This document shows positions 9,578-17,518 of a stretch of DNA of 38,263 nt, in pieces (positions within the stretch are counted from its first letter, which is position 1; the number at the start of each line of letters is the position of its first letter). The notes under the pieces are model-generated. The model worked only from the letters and a program-made list of their open reading frames with translations. It was not told where the DNA came from and made no database searches. The position numbers and the translations under genes were made by a program. The DNA is from an uncultured Gammaproteobacteria bacterium (GTDB lineage Bacteria; Pseudomonadota; Gammaproteobacteria; Steroidobacterales; UBA11654), in NCBI GenBank assembly GCA_902634075.1, contig CACPJA010000011.1:1-38263 (forward strand), in the 5' to 3' direction.

Positions 9578-11422
9578 ATGAATCAGTACCCCTTATGGAA
9601 AAATGCTTTGGTAATAATAGTGATTCTTCTTGGGACACTATTTGCTCTGCCTAATTTCTACGGCGAAGATCCTGCCTTAATAATTTCCAAGGAGAGTGGT
9701 CTAGTTTTTAATGAAAGTGAGTTAAAGGATGTTGAAGATTTCCTCTTGAGCAGAGAATCAAATTTTACTTCCATTACTAATAAAGATGGGGATTTGCTTA
9801 TCCGTTTCGCTAATGTTGAAGGGCAAATAGATGCTAGTGATCGTGTACGATCCTATTTAGGTAGATTTTCCACAGTGGCTTTGACCTTCGCGCCGAGAAT
9901 GCCAGGCTGGATTCAGCAGCTAGATTTAAATCAAATGAGCCTAGGTCTTGATCTTAGAGGAGGCGTTTATTTTAAATTTGAAGTTGATCTTGATGCTGCA
10001 ATTCAGCAGAGGCTTGATCAGTACATCACTGACATCAATAAATCACTCATTGATCAGAGAATAAGAAGAAGTATAAGAAAAGAAGGCAATAGTCTGAGAG
10101 TCGAGTTGGCTAACCCTGAGGATTACAATCAGGCACGGCGGTCTGTTAGAGAGATTGATAACTTACTTGAAGTAACAAACGCTTCTTCTGGCTCGCAAAC
10201 CGTTATGGTTGTCAACATGACAGACGATCAGCTTAAGCAAAGACGAGATTTTGCCATCCAACAAAATATTCTGACCATGAGAAATAGAGTCAATGAATTA
10301 GGTGTGGCTGAACCAATTGTTCAGCGACAAGGGCTTGACCGCATTGTGGTCCAGCTACCAGGGGTTCAAGATCCAACCCAAGCTGAAAGAATATTAGGGG
10401 CAACAGCAACATTAGAGTTTCGCTTAGTTTGTGAGAACGAGAATGCGTTTGAGGCTGAAGAGAAAGGACGAGCACCAATTGGTTGTGATCTTTTTAAGGA
10501 TCGATCAGGTAATCCTGTGCTTTTAAAGAAGAAGGCAATTGTTACAGGCAATCAATTGATTGATGCATCACAATCTTTTTCTCAAGGAAGGCCAGCCGTT
10601 TCAATACGCCTAGATAGCAAAGGATCTAAATCGATGCTGGAAACCACTAAAAAGAACTTAAATAAACCCATGGCCGTTCTATTTGTTCAGCAACGTCAAG
10701 AAACTATAGAAGAAGATGGTGATTTTTTTAATCGGTCTGTTCTTGATAAAGAAGTTATTAATATAGCAACCATTAGGGGTGTTTTTAGCAGTCAGTTTGA
10801 AATCACAGGTTTAACTGTCTTTGAAGCTAAAGACCTAGCAATTTTACTAAGAGCAGGAGCTTTAGCAGCGCCTATTTTTAAAATCGAAGAAAAGACTGTC
10901 GGTCCGAGTTTAGGTCAAGATAATATCGACAAAGGATTTGCAGCTATTGTGGCCGGTCTAATAGCCATTATTATTTTTATGATTCTTTACTATAAGGGTT
11001 TTGGTTTAATTGCAAACATTGGTTTGGTAGTCAACTTGACGCTTATTGTGGCTCTGCTCTCACTTTTACAGGCGTCTCTGACACTTCCAGGTATCGCTGG
11101 AATTGTTCTTACTGTCGGGATGGCTGTTGATGCAAATGTTCTTATCTTTGAACGAATCAGAGAAGAGTTAAGAAACGGTAATTCACCACAAGCTAGCATT
11201 GCTGCAGGATATCAAAAAGCATTTGGAACCATTGCCGATGCCAATATAACAACTCTGATTGCTGCCCTTGTGCTCTTCACCTTTGGTACAGGTCCTATTA
11301 AAGGCTTTGCGGTCACTCTTTCCTTAGGGATACTCACTTCATTGTTTACAGCTATTATTGCTTCAAGAGCTGTCGTGAACTTTTTCTATGGAAATAAAAC
11401 CATTGAGAAGTTGAGGATTTAA
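9578..11422 (+). CDS. secD: Protein translocase subunit SecD
   Basis: 614 residues, similar to E. coli SecD. It has an N-terminal membrane helix (residues about 9-25), a large periplasmic region starting with the LGLDLRGGVYFKFEVDLDAA block, P1 subdomain sequences (RNRVNELGVAEPIVQRQG and IVVQLPGVQDP), and five C-terminal membrane helices from about residue 450 (IVAGLIAIIIFMILYYKG, then GIVLTVGMAVDANVLIFERI). RND-like motifs in the last part support proton-driven protein export. It forms a complex with SecF and YajC, whose genes flank it; secF begins 1 nt after its stop. Confidence 0.97.
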   Translation: MNQYPLWKNALVIIVILLGTLFALPNFYGEDPALIISKESGLVFNESELKDVEDFLLSRESNFTSITNKDGDLLIRFANVEGQIDASDRVRSYLGRFSTVALTFAPRMPGWIQQLDLNQMSLGLDLRGGVYFKFEVDLDAAIQQRLDQYITDINKSLIDQRIRRSIRKEGNSLRVELANPEDYNQARRSVREIDNLLEVTNASSGSQTVMVVNMTDDQLKQRRDFAIQQNILTMRNRVNELGVAEPIVQRQGLDRIVVQLPGVQDPTQAERILGATATLEFRLVCENENAFEAEEKGRAPIGCDLFKDRSGNPVLLKKKAIVTGNQLIDASQSFSQGRPAVSIRLDSKGSKSMLETTKKNLNKPMAVLFVQQRQETIEEDGDFFNRSVLDKEVINIATIRGVFSSQFEITGLTVFEAKDLAILLRAGALAAPIFKIEEKTVGPSLGQDNIDKGFAAIVAGLIAIIIFMILYYKGFGLIANIGLVVNLTLIVALLSLLQASLTLPGIAGIVLTVGMAVDANVLIFERIREELRNGNSPQASIAAGYQKAFGTIADANITTLIAALVLFTFGTGPIKGFAVTLSLGILTSLFTAIIASRAVVNFFYGNKTIEKLRI

Positions 11423-11423
11423 G

Positions 11424-12344
11424 ATGTTTAAAACCACCATCAAATTTCTTTCTGTTCGTCGAATAACCACGATCTTATCAATTGTATTAATGATCTTGTC
11501 AGGGTCATCTCTTCTCATTAGAGGCCTAAATCCTGGGATTGATTTTACAGGCGGATTTCAGATAGAAGTTAGCTTTCAGGAAGCCCCTGAAATTCAGCAG
11601 GTTAGGTTAGATCTTTCCAGATCTGGTTTTGATGATGCCATCGTCCAAAACTCTGGTTCAGCCACCGATCTTATGATTAGGACTGCTCCAAGAGAAGGCG
11701 TGGATTCAAGAAAAGTTGGAAATCAGATTATTGAAGCTGTTAGCCAATCATCAAATAATGTCGAATTATTAAGTTCTGAGTACGTCAGTGCACAGGTTGG
11801 AGAGGAGCTTACTGAGCAAGGTGGCTTAGCCATGATCTTCGCATTAATCATGATCATGATTTATATTGTTTTTCGATTCCAATGGAAATTTTCAATTGGC
11901 GCGGTGCTCGCCTTGATTCATGATGTCCTTATAACCTTAGGTATTTTTTCATTTTTCCAACTTACTTTTGATCTGGCTGTTCTTGCTGCCATATTGGCTG
12001 TGGTTGGATATTCTCTTAATGATACGATTGTTATATTTGATCGAATTAGAGAAAATTTTCGATCTATGAGAAGATCGGAAACCATTGAGATCCTCAATTC
12101 TTCTATCACTCAAACCATCAGCCGAACTATCATCACCAGTTCAACGACCTTGATGGTTTTATTGGCGCTATATTTCATGGGCGGACAATCGCTATCAGGT
12201 TTCTCAATAGCATTGATTATTGGTGTATTAATAGGAACCTATTCCTCTATTTTTGTTGCCTCAACCAGCGTTTTCTATTTGGATATTTCTACCACAGATC
12301 TTTTGACCTCTAAACGAGAAGAAGTTGATGATGGGATGCCCTAG
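11424..12344 (+). CDS. secF: Protein translocase subunit SecF
   Basis: 306 residues. An N-terminal membrane helix is followed by GLNPGIDFTGGFQIEVSF, the SecF start of the periplasmic domain, and five membrane helices from about residue 135 (GLAMIFALIMIMIYIVFRFQW, VVGYSLNDTIVIFDRIRENF, TSSTTLMVLLALYFMGG). The D and R residues in NDTIVIFDRIREN are typical. It completes the yajC-secD-secF operon and converges on suhB with an 11-nt gap that holds no recognisable terminator hairpin. Confidence 0.97.
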   Translation: MFKTTIKFLSVRRITTILSIVLMILSGSSLLIRGLNPGIDFTGGFQIEVSFQEAPEIQQVRLDLSRSGFDDAIVQNSGSATDLMIRTAPREGVDSRKVGNQIIEAVSQSSNNVELLSSEYVSAQVGEELTEQGGLAMIFALIMIMIYIVFRFQWKFSIGAVLALIHDVLITLGIFSFFQLTFDLAVLAAILAVVGYSLNDTIVIFDRIRENFRSMRRSETIEILNSSITQTISRTIITSSTTLMVLLALYFMGGQSLSGFSIALIIGVLIGTYSSIFVASTSVFYLDISTTDLLTSKREEVDDGMP

Positions 12345-12355
12345 GGTTGACTGAT

Positions 12356-13162
12356 TTAGAATAGCTTTTTTAAACGGTCGTCGTATTTAGAGACAATTTC
12401 AGACATCGGATCAAAGAGATGAGGGTTTCCGCATAACAGGCTGCCGCTTTCTACTGCATCCTCACCCGGTATCATGCTTTTAACTAAACCTCCTGCCTCT
12501 TGGATTAAAAGAACTCCAGCTGCAACGTCCCAAGGCTTCAGACCAAATTCCCAGAATCCATCATATCGACCAGAGGCAACGTAGGCTAAATCCAAAGCCG
12601 CAGATCCTGGACGTCTGATGGCTCCAACAATTCTTGTGAAATCGATGAAAATATCTAGGTAGACCTCCAACCAGTCAAGCTGATCCCGATAGGGGAATCC
12701 CGTTCCAAGCAATGCTCCTTGAAGCGTGCGCTGCTTACTTACTCTGATCTTTCTTCCATCGAGCAGAGCACCCATACCTCTAATAGCAGTAAATAATTCT
12801 TGTCTGGAAGGGTCATAGATGACGGCAACCTCAAGTCTTCCTTTTATCTTTAATGCAATTGAAACGCAGTAAACCGGAAAGGAATGAATATAATTTGTCG
12901 TCCCATCGATAGGATCTATGATCCACAAATAATCTGACTCATCACCTTTAAGGCCTTGTTCTTCTCCCAATATGGTGTGGTCAGGGTATCGACCGTGAAT
13001 GATGTCTATAATCGCTTTTTCTGCTTCTTCATCCACAAAGGTGACGAACTCATTATAGGCTTTGGTTTTTATATCGCTCTGATTGATTCGTGCAAAATTA
13101 ATTTGAGCGATATCACCAGCCTTTCTCGCGGCTTCTATGGCAGTGTTTAAAAAAGCTTGCAT
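12356..13162 (-). CDS. suhB: Inositol-1-monophosphatase family protein SuhB
   Basis: 268 residues from the ATG at 13162 (MQAFLNTAIEAARKAG), chosen because this is the usual family N-terminus; an in-frame ATG at 13216 would add 18 unrelated residues. Metal-binding motifs are present: E67-E68 (LGEEQG), D83 and D86 in WIIDPIDGTTNYIHSFP, and KPWDVAAG near residue 218. Family role: Mg-dependent inositol monophosphatase that also acts in E. coli as an rRNA antitermination cofactor. It is divergent from trmJ, the conserved gammaproteobacterial suhB/trmJ arrangement. Confidence 0.95.
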   Translation of the reverse strand: MQAFLNTAIEAARKAGDIAQINFARINQSDIKTKAYNEFVTFVDEEAEKAIIDIIHGRYPDHTILGEEQGLKGDESDYLWIIDPIDGTTNYIHSFPVYCVSIALKIKGRLEVAVIYDPSRQELFTAIRGMGALLDGRKIRVSKQRTLQGALLGTGFPYRDQLDWLEVYLDIFIDFTRIVGAIRRPGSAALDLAYVASGRYDGFWEFGLKPWDVAAGVLLIQEAGGLVKSMIPGEDAVESGSLLCGNPHLFDPMSEIVSKYDDRLKKLF

Positions 13163-13265
13163 GCTAAAATCTCTATCATGAATAAATAACTCAATGGAAT
13201 ATGTGTAGAATAACAAAACTTTTTAATCAAATGTTTTACTTTATTGGTAATTGTTAAAGTTTGTT

Positions 13266-13976
13266 TTGAATCAGAAAATACAATTTGTGCTTGTAAGACC
13301 GTCACACCCTGGAAATATAGGAGCGGTTGCTAGAGCTATTGCAACTATGGGATTTGATCAACTAGCTTTGGTTAGCCCGAGTGAACACCCTCACCCAGAA
13401 TCAAGGGCTAGGTCTTCAGCTGCACTCGATGTTTTGCTTAACGCAAGCGTTCATAATGATTTGGAAGATGCCATTGGTGATTCTGGTTATGTGGTTGGAA
13501 CGACTGCGAGGAATCGAAGGATCAGTGTTCCCGTCTCCCCGATAAGAGACTTTGTTGATGAGATTGTCAGGATATCTGATAAGCAAAAGATCTCAATTGT
13601 ATTTGGGCCCGAGACCTCAGGATTAAGTAATGAAGAAATCGATAGATGTAATCACTTAGTTTATATACCTTCTGGAGAAAAATATTCTTCTCTCAATCTA
13701 GCCATGGCGGTTCAAGTGGTGGCCTACGAGATCAAAATGTCTTTGTCACCGGACGAAAAGATCATTCCTGATCGAAATTTAGCTTCTGGCCAAGAAATGG
13801 AATTATTTTATGAGCATCTAAAAGAAGTCTTGCTTGAGACCGGATTCCTTAACCCTAGAAACCCAAAACAACTAATGCGAAGATTAAGAGCATTATTTAA
13901 TAGAGCTGAACTTGATGAGAACGAAGTAAATATTATGCGGGGCATACTAACCTCTTATCAAAAGCCAAAAGAATAA
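13266..13976 (+). CDS. trmJ: tRNA (cytidine/uridine-2'-O-)-methyltransferase TrmJ
   Basis: 236 residues from the TTG at 13266, which gives the N-terminus MNQKIQFVLVRPSHPGNIG that lines up with other TrmJ proteins; a TTG at 13251 would add five residues. No ATG is available. SPOUT methyltransferase blocks are clear: HPGNIGAVARAI, FGPETSGLSNEEI, and the knotted SAM site YIPSGEKYSSLNLAMAVQVVAYEI. A C-terminal helical extension (residues about 180-235) is TrmJ-typical. Reaction: 2'-O-methylation of nucleotide 32 in tRNA anticodon loops. In E. coli the next gene is iscR; here it is the cysteine desulfurase, 1 nt after the trmJ stop. Confidence 0.93.
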   Translation: MNQKIQFVLVRPSHPGNIGAVARAIATMGFDQLALVSPSEHPHPESRARSSAALDVLLNASVHNDLEDAIGDSGYVVGTTARNRRISVPVSPIRDFVDEIVRISDKQKISIVFGPETSGLSNEEIDRCNHLVYIPSGEKYSSLNLAMAVQVVAYEIKMSLSPDEKIIPDRNLASGQEMELFYEHLKEVLLETGFLNPRNPKQLMRRLRALFNRAELDENEVNIMRGILTSYQKPKE

Positions 13977-13977
13977 G

Positions 13978-15147
13978 ATGTCGATAAAGAAAATATATCT
14001 TGATTATGCCTCTACCACGCCTATTGCAGGGGAAGTTAAAAAAGACATAAAGTCGGTTTTAGACAACGATCTTTTTGGCAATTCTTCTTCTTTGGATCAT
14101 GACTATGGAAGCTCAGTTAGTGAATTCATTGAATCCTCAAGAACGGATGTTGCTGAATTAATTAATGCCGATGGAGATGAAATTATTTGGACCTCGGGGG
14201 CAACGGAGGCAAATAATTTGGCACTTATAGGTTTTACTGAGTTTAAAATGAAAGATCGACCTTTAAAAATCGTGTCATCATTTATTGAACATAAATCAGT
14301 TATTGAGCCTCTTATGGAGCTTAAACAAAAAGGACATCGAGTTGAATTTATTACTCCTAATCATGATGGTTACCTCGATCCCGATATAATCTCGAGGACA
14401 CTAGATAATGGGGTTGATTTGCTCAGCTGTATGCATATCAACAACGAAGTAGGCAGTACTAATGATATTGCTTTAATAGGCGCCCTATGCAGAGATAAGG
14501 GAACCGTTTTCCATGTTGATGCTGCACAGAGTATCGGAAAATTATTACTTGATGTGAGGAAAAATAACATTGATTTAATGTCCTTATCAGCCCATAAAGT
14601 CTATGGTCCAAAAGGAGTTGGTGCTTTATTTGTTAATCACGAAACGGTGGGGCGACTCAAGCCACTAATATTTGGTGGCGGTCAGGAAAGAGGTATGCGA
14701 CCCGGGACCTTAGCAACTCATCAAATAGCCGGTATTGCCTCTGCCTTTCGTTTAGCTAAATCCTCTATGCAACAAGATTATCTACACTTGTCCAAATGCA
14801 GAGAGATATTTCTAGAATCGATTAAGGATCTAGAAGGGCTAAAGATTAATGGTGACTCTAATAACACATACCCAGGGATTATCAGCCTATGTTTTCCAGA
14901 TTTAAATGCAGACAGCTTAATATTTGCGATGGATGATTTGGCTGTCTCTAAAGGTTCGGCTTGCGCCACAGATAGCGATGAACCTTCGCATGTATTGAAG
15001 TCTATGGGTCTTTCCCAAGAAGAAATTAATGGCACCATACGAGTTAGTTTTGGTCGAGAAACCTCTTATGAAGACATAGAAACTGCCTCGTCTTCTCTAA
15101 GAGCAGCATCAGAGCACTTAAGATTGATTAGCGGAGGAACCGCATGA
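13978..15147 (+). CDS. iscS: Cysteine desulfurase, IscS/NifS type
   Basis: 389 residues. Class V aminotransferase fold with PLP lysine K207 in SAHKVYGPKGVGAL, the N-terminal YLDYASTTP block, TSGATEANNLAL, MHINNEVGS and the sulfur-carrying Cys C329 in KGSACATDS. It is most like IscS, but ends at HLRLISGGTA and lacks the roughly 15-residue C-terminal tail that in E. coli IscS contacts IscU. Reaction: takes sulfur from cysteine as an enzyme persulfide for Fe-S clusters and tRNA thiolation. It begins 1 nt after trmJ and overlaps the scaffold gene by 4 nt; iscR is missing from its usual place. Confidence 0.92.
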   Translation: MSIKKIYLDYASTTPIAGEVKKDIKSVLDNDLFGNSSSLDHDYGSSVSEFIESSRTDVAELINADGDEIIWTSGATEANNLALIGFTEFKMKDRPLKIVSSFIEHKSVIEPLMELKQKGHRVEFITPNHDGYLDPDIISRTLDNGVDLLSCMHINNEVGSTNDIALIGALCRDKGTVFHVDAAQSIGKLLLDVRKNNIDLMSLSAHKVYGPKGVGALFVNHETVGRLKPLIFGGGQERGMRPGTLATHQIAGIASAFRLAKSSMQQDYLHLSKCREIFLESIKDLEGLKINGDSNNTYPGIISLCFPDLNADSLIFAMDDLAVSKGSACATDSDEPSHVLKSMGLSQEEINGTIRVSFGRETSYEDIETASSSLRAASEHLRLISGGTA

Positions 15148-15512
15148 GTCAAACTGAGATTCTAAGTAAGGCGTTTTTCAACACAGATAAGGTGTTAAAA
15201 AGTAATGATGACTTAGAGAGTTATTTAGTGGGGAACTCAAAAAATCAAACAGGGATGAATGTTAAGGTATTTGTCAAATTGGAAGCGGACTCAATTGATG
15301 ATGCTAGATACCAAGTTTCTGGCTGTCCTCACTTGATTGGACTCACATCGATACTGATAAAAAAAATTATAGGACATGACACTGATATATTGCACGAATT
15401 TGATTATTTATCGTTGGCAGAGGCAATTAACTTACCTAAAAATAAGAAAGATCGACTTTTTTTGTTGGAAGATGCGGTAAAAGATTGTATAAAACACATT
15501 GAAAAAGGTTAA
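15144..15512 (+). CDS. IscU/NifU-like Fe-S scaffold family protein, ligand-poor form
   Basis: 122 residues. Matches the IscU fold: a central YQVSGCPHLIGLTSIL segment corresponds to the second cysteine region of IscU, and LPKNKKDRLFLLEDAVKDCI to its final helix. Only that central Cys (C61) of the three IscU cluster ligands is kept: the first site, normally ACGD, reads TGMN (about residues 36-39), and the third site, normally HCS, reads RLF. A second cysteine, C115, lies elsewhere. Such GCPH proteins are found next to cysteine desulfurase genes in some gammaproteobacteria. It may be an altered scaffold or sulfur acceptor. The ATG overlaps the iscS stop. Confidence 0.8.
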   Translation: MSQTEILSKAFFNTDKVLKSNDDLESYLVGNSKNQTGMNVKVFVKLEADSIDDARYQVSGCPHLIGLTSILIKKIIGHDTDILHEFDYLSLAEAINLPKNKKDRLFLLEDAVKDCIKHIEKG

Positions 15513-15515
15513 AAC

Positions 15516-15839
15516 ATGGATTTATCAGTAACAGACAAAGCAATTAAGAGATTCAGAGATAATCTCTCTGGTCAGCCAAATGCTATTGGATTAAGAATCA
15601 GCATAAAATCAACCGGGTGCAATGGATATTCATACCTATTGGACTATGCTGGTGAAGTAAATGATGAGGATAAGCTTATCAAAATATCTGACATCTCTAT
15701 TTTTGTTGACCCTGAGAGCATGAGTTTAATCAAGGGCACTGAGATTGACTTCATCGATGAAGGGCTAAACCAGGTGTTTAAATTCAAGAATCCAAATGCA
15801 ACTGGCGAATGCGGTTGTGGTGAAAGTTTTAGTGTTTAA
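15516..15839 (+). CDS. IscA/SufA/ErpA-type Fe-S carrier
   Basis: 107 residues, A-type carrier length. The three conserved cysteines are present: one in [10 protein letters not shown] (about residue 37) and two in GECGCGESF near the C-terminus (about 101 and 103). Role by family: delivers Fe-S clusters from scaffold to target proteins. It follows the IscU-like gene by 3 nt, so the desulfurase, scaffold-like protein and carrier form a compact set. IscA, SufA and ErpA cannot be told apart with confidence here; the gene order points to IscA. Confidence 0.9.
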   Translation: MDLSVTDKAIKRFRDNLSGQPNAIGLRISIKSTGCNGYSYLLDYAGEVNDEDKLIKISDISIFVDPESMSLIKGTEIDFIDEGLNQVFKFKNPNATGECGCGESFSV

Positions 15840-15856
15840 CTAAAGAGGGTTTCAAC

Positions 15857-16255
15857 ATGGAAAGAACACTTTCAATTATCAAACCTGATGGCGTTGAAAA
15901 AAATGTCATTGGGGAAATATATAAACGTTTCGAAGATTCAGGACTAACTATAGTAGAAGCAAAGATGTTGCATTTAACCCGTGACCAAGCTGAAGGGTTT
16001 TATGCCGTACATAAAGAGAGACCTTTTTTTAATGATTTAGTTGATTATATGATCTCAGGGCCAGTTATGGTTCAAGTCTTAGAAGGCGAAAATGCCATAG
16101 ATAAAAATCGAGAATTAATGGGCGCCACTAATCCTGCCGAAGCTGATGAAGGCACTATTAGAAAAGACTTTGCTACCAGCATAGAAAAAAACACAGTTCA
16201 TGGCTCAGATGGGCCTGATACCGCTAAAGAAGAGATCAGTTTCTTTTTTGGTTAA
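15857..16255 (+). CDS. ndk: Nucleoside-diphosphate kinase
   Basis: 132 residues, about ten shorter than the E. coli enzyme but complete at both ends ([19 protein letters not shown] at the start). The phosphorylated histidine is H115 in [15 protein letters not shown], and [18 protein letters not shown] is conserved. Reaction: transfers the gamma phosphate between nucleoside triphosphates and diphosphates. GAGGGT at 15845-15850 is a plausible ribosome site. It lies between the Fe-S genes and rlmN, the usual gammaproteobacterial ndk-rlmN order. Confidence 0.97.
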   Translation: MERTLSIIKPDGVEKNVIGEIYKRFEDSGLTIVEAKMLHLTRDQAEGFYAVHKERPFFNDLVDYMISGPVMVQVLEGENAIDKNRELMGATNPAEADEGTIRKDFATSIEKNTVHGSDGPDTAKEEISFFFG

Positions 16256-16261
16256 TCACAG

Positions 16262-17347
16262 TTGAGTCAAACTCAAAATAATCTTCTCGGGCTCCCTCAA
16301 AGTGAGTTGCTAGAGTTCTTTGAAGGTATCGAGGAAAAGAACTATAGAGCAAAGCAACTGATGCAATGGATCTATGCTAAGGGTGTCTATGATTTTAATT
16401 TAATGACCAATTTTAATTTTAACCTGAGAGAGTATCTCAATGAGAATTGTACTTTGGGGTTTGATGATTCAAATAGAACTGATTTCTCTAAAGATGGAAC
16501 CGTAAAATGGTTAATTGAAAAACAAGATCAACAGATCATTGAAACCGTTTTTATCCCCGAAGAATCAAGAGGAACATTATGCATTTCAAGTCAAATCGGG
16601 TGTTTAATCGACTGCCCCTTCTGTGCTACCGGTCATCAAGGCTTTAATCGAAATTTAAAGGCGCATGAAATCATTGGGCAGATCCTTGTTGCTAAAGAAA
16701 GCCTAGGCCCTGAAAAGAGAATCACAAATGTGGTTTTTATGGGTATGGGAGAACCTCTAGCAAACTATCCAGAAGTGATAAAGTCGATAAAGATCCTCAA
16801 TGATCCACAGGGATTCAATATTTCAAGACGACGAATCACTGTAAGCACATCTGGTTTAGTTCCACAATTGCATAAATTAGGTGATGAAGTTGGTGTTGCA
16901 CTGGCTATATCATTGCATGCTCCAACTAATAAACTACGTGATGAATTGGTTCCTATTAACCGAAAGCATCCTATTGAAGATTTGCTTGATGCCTGCTGGC
17001 TATATGCAAGAAAACAAAATTTAAAAACGGTGACTTTTGAATACACCATGCTTAAAGGAGTTAACGACTCAAAGGAAGATGCAAGAGAGCTTGTCAGATT
17101 ACTCAGGGGTAAACCTGCAAAAATTAATTTAATTCCTTTTAACACTTTTCCCGGTGTAAAGTTTGAATCAACAGAAGCTAAAAAAATCAATGAATTCAGG
17201 AATATCTTATTGGAATCTGGAATAATGACTATTACTAGGAAAACACGAGGTGAAGATATCCAAGCAGCCTGTGGGCAACTATCTGGCAGTGTCAGAAATT
17301 TAGCAAAGAAGACACTAAGGGAAAAGCTCAAAAAACAAATGCATTAA
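16262..17347 (+). CDS. rlmN: Dual-specificity 23S rRNA/tRNA adenine C2-methyltransferase RlmN
   Basis: 361 residues, starting with TTG at 16262, 6 nt after ndk; this start gives the normal RlmN length and no ATG is nearby. The radical-SAM cluster motif CxxxCxxC is C114-C118-C121 (CLIDCPFC), and the mechanism-specific methyl-carrying C337 lies in QAACGQL. Other blocks are FMGMGEPLANY, STSGLVPQL and LAISLHAPTN. Reaction: radical-SAM methylation of A2503 in 23S rRNA and A37 in some tRNAs. In many relatives pilF, rodZ and ispG follow; here a 39-residue peptide gene and hisS come next. Confidence 0.96.
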   Translation: MSQTQNNLLGLPQSELLEFFEGIEEKNYRAKQLMQWIYAKGVYDFNLMTNFNFNLREYLNENCTLGFDDSNRTDFSKDGTVKWLIEKQDQQIIETVFIPEESRGTLCISSQIGCLIDCPFCATGHQGFNRNLKAHEIIGQILVAKESLGPEKRITNVVFMGMGEPLANYPEVIKSIKILNDPQGFNISRRRITVSTSGLVPQLHKLGDEVGVALAISLHAPTNKLRDELVPINRKHPIEDLLDACWLYARKQNLKTVTFEYTMLKGVNDSKEDARELVRLLRGKPAKINLIPFNTFPGVKFESTEAKKINEFRNILLESGIMTITRKTRGEDIQAACGQLSGSVRNLAKKTLREKLKKQMH

Positions 17348-17394
17348 ATAAAGTTATTATTGTATAACCATATAGATAAATAAAAGGAGTAAGT

Positions 17395-17514
17395 ATGTCT
17401 GATAATTCAAATTCAAATGTCCCAGAGCACATGGTCGCATTGAAGATAATTTCCATTGCTTGTGTGGTCTTGTTTCTGGTAACTCTGGTTGGAATGTATT
17501 TCTCTCACAATTAA
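17395..17514 (+). CDS. 39-residue single-pass membrane peptide, unknown function
   Basis: A short gene with ATG at 17395 and TAA at 17512-17514. AAAAGGAG at 17382-17389, 5 nt before the ATG, is a strong Shine-Dalgarno, better than that of most neighbours. The product begins with a polar segment (MSDNSNSNVPEHM, residues 1-13) followed by one hydrophobic helix of about 21 residues (KIISIACVVLFLVTLVGMYF) and ends SHN. It probably spans the inner membrane with the N-terminus in the cytoplasm or periplasm undetermined. It ends 4 nt before the hisS start. I do not recognise the family. Strong ribosome site, clean stop and position in a packed operon favour a real gene. Confidence 0.72.
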   Translation: MSDNSNSNVPEHMVALKIISIACVVLFLVTLVGMYFSHN

Positions 17515-17518
17515 GGAT

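Noticed and set aside
16765-17331. Long open frame of 188 codons on the minus strand inside rlmN
   Set aside because: It lies wholly antisense to an intact, well-matched rlmN, lacks a ribosome site and has no recognisable domain.
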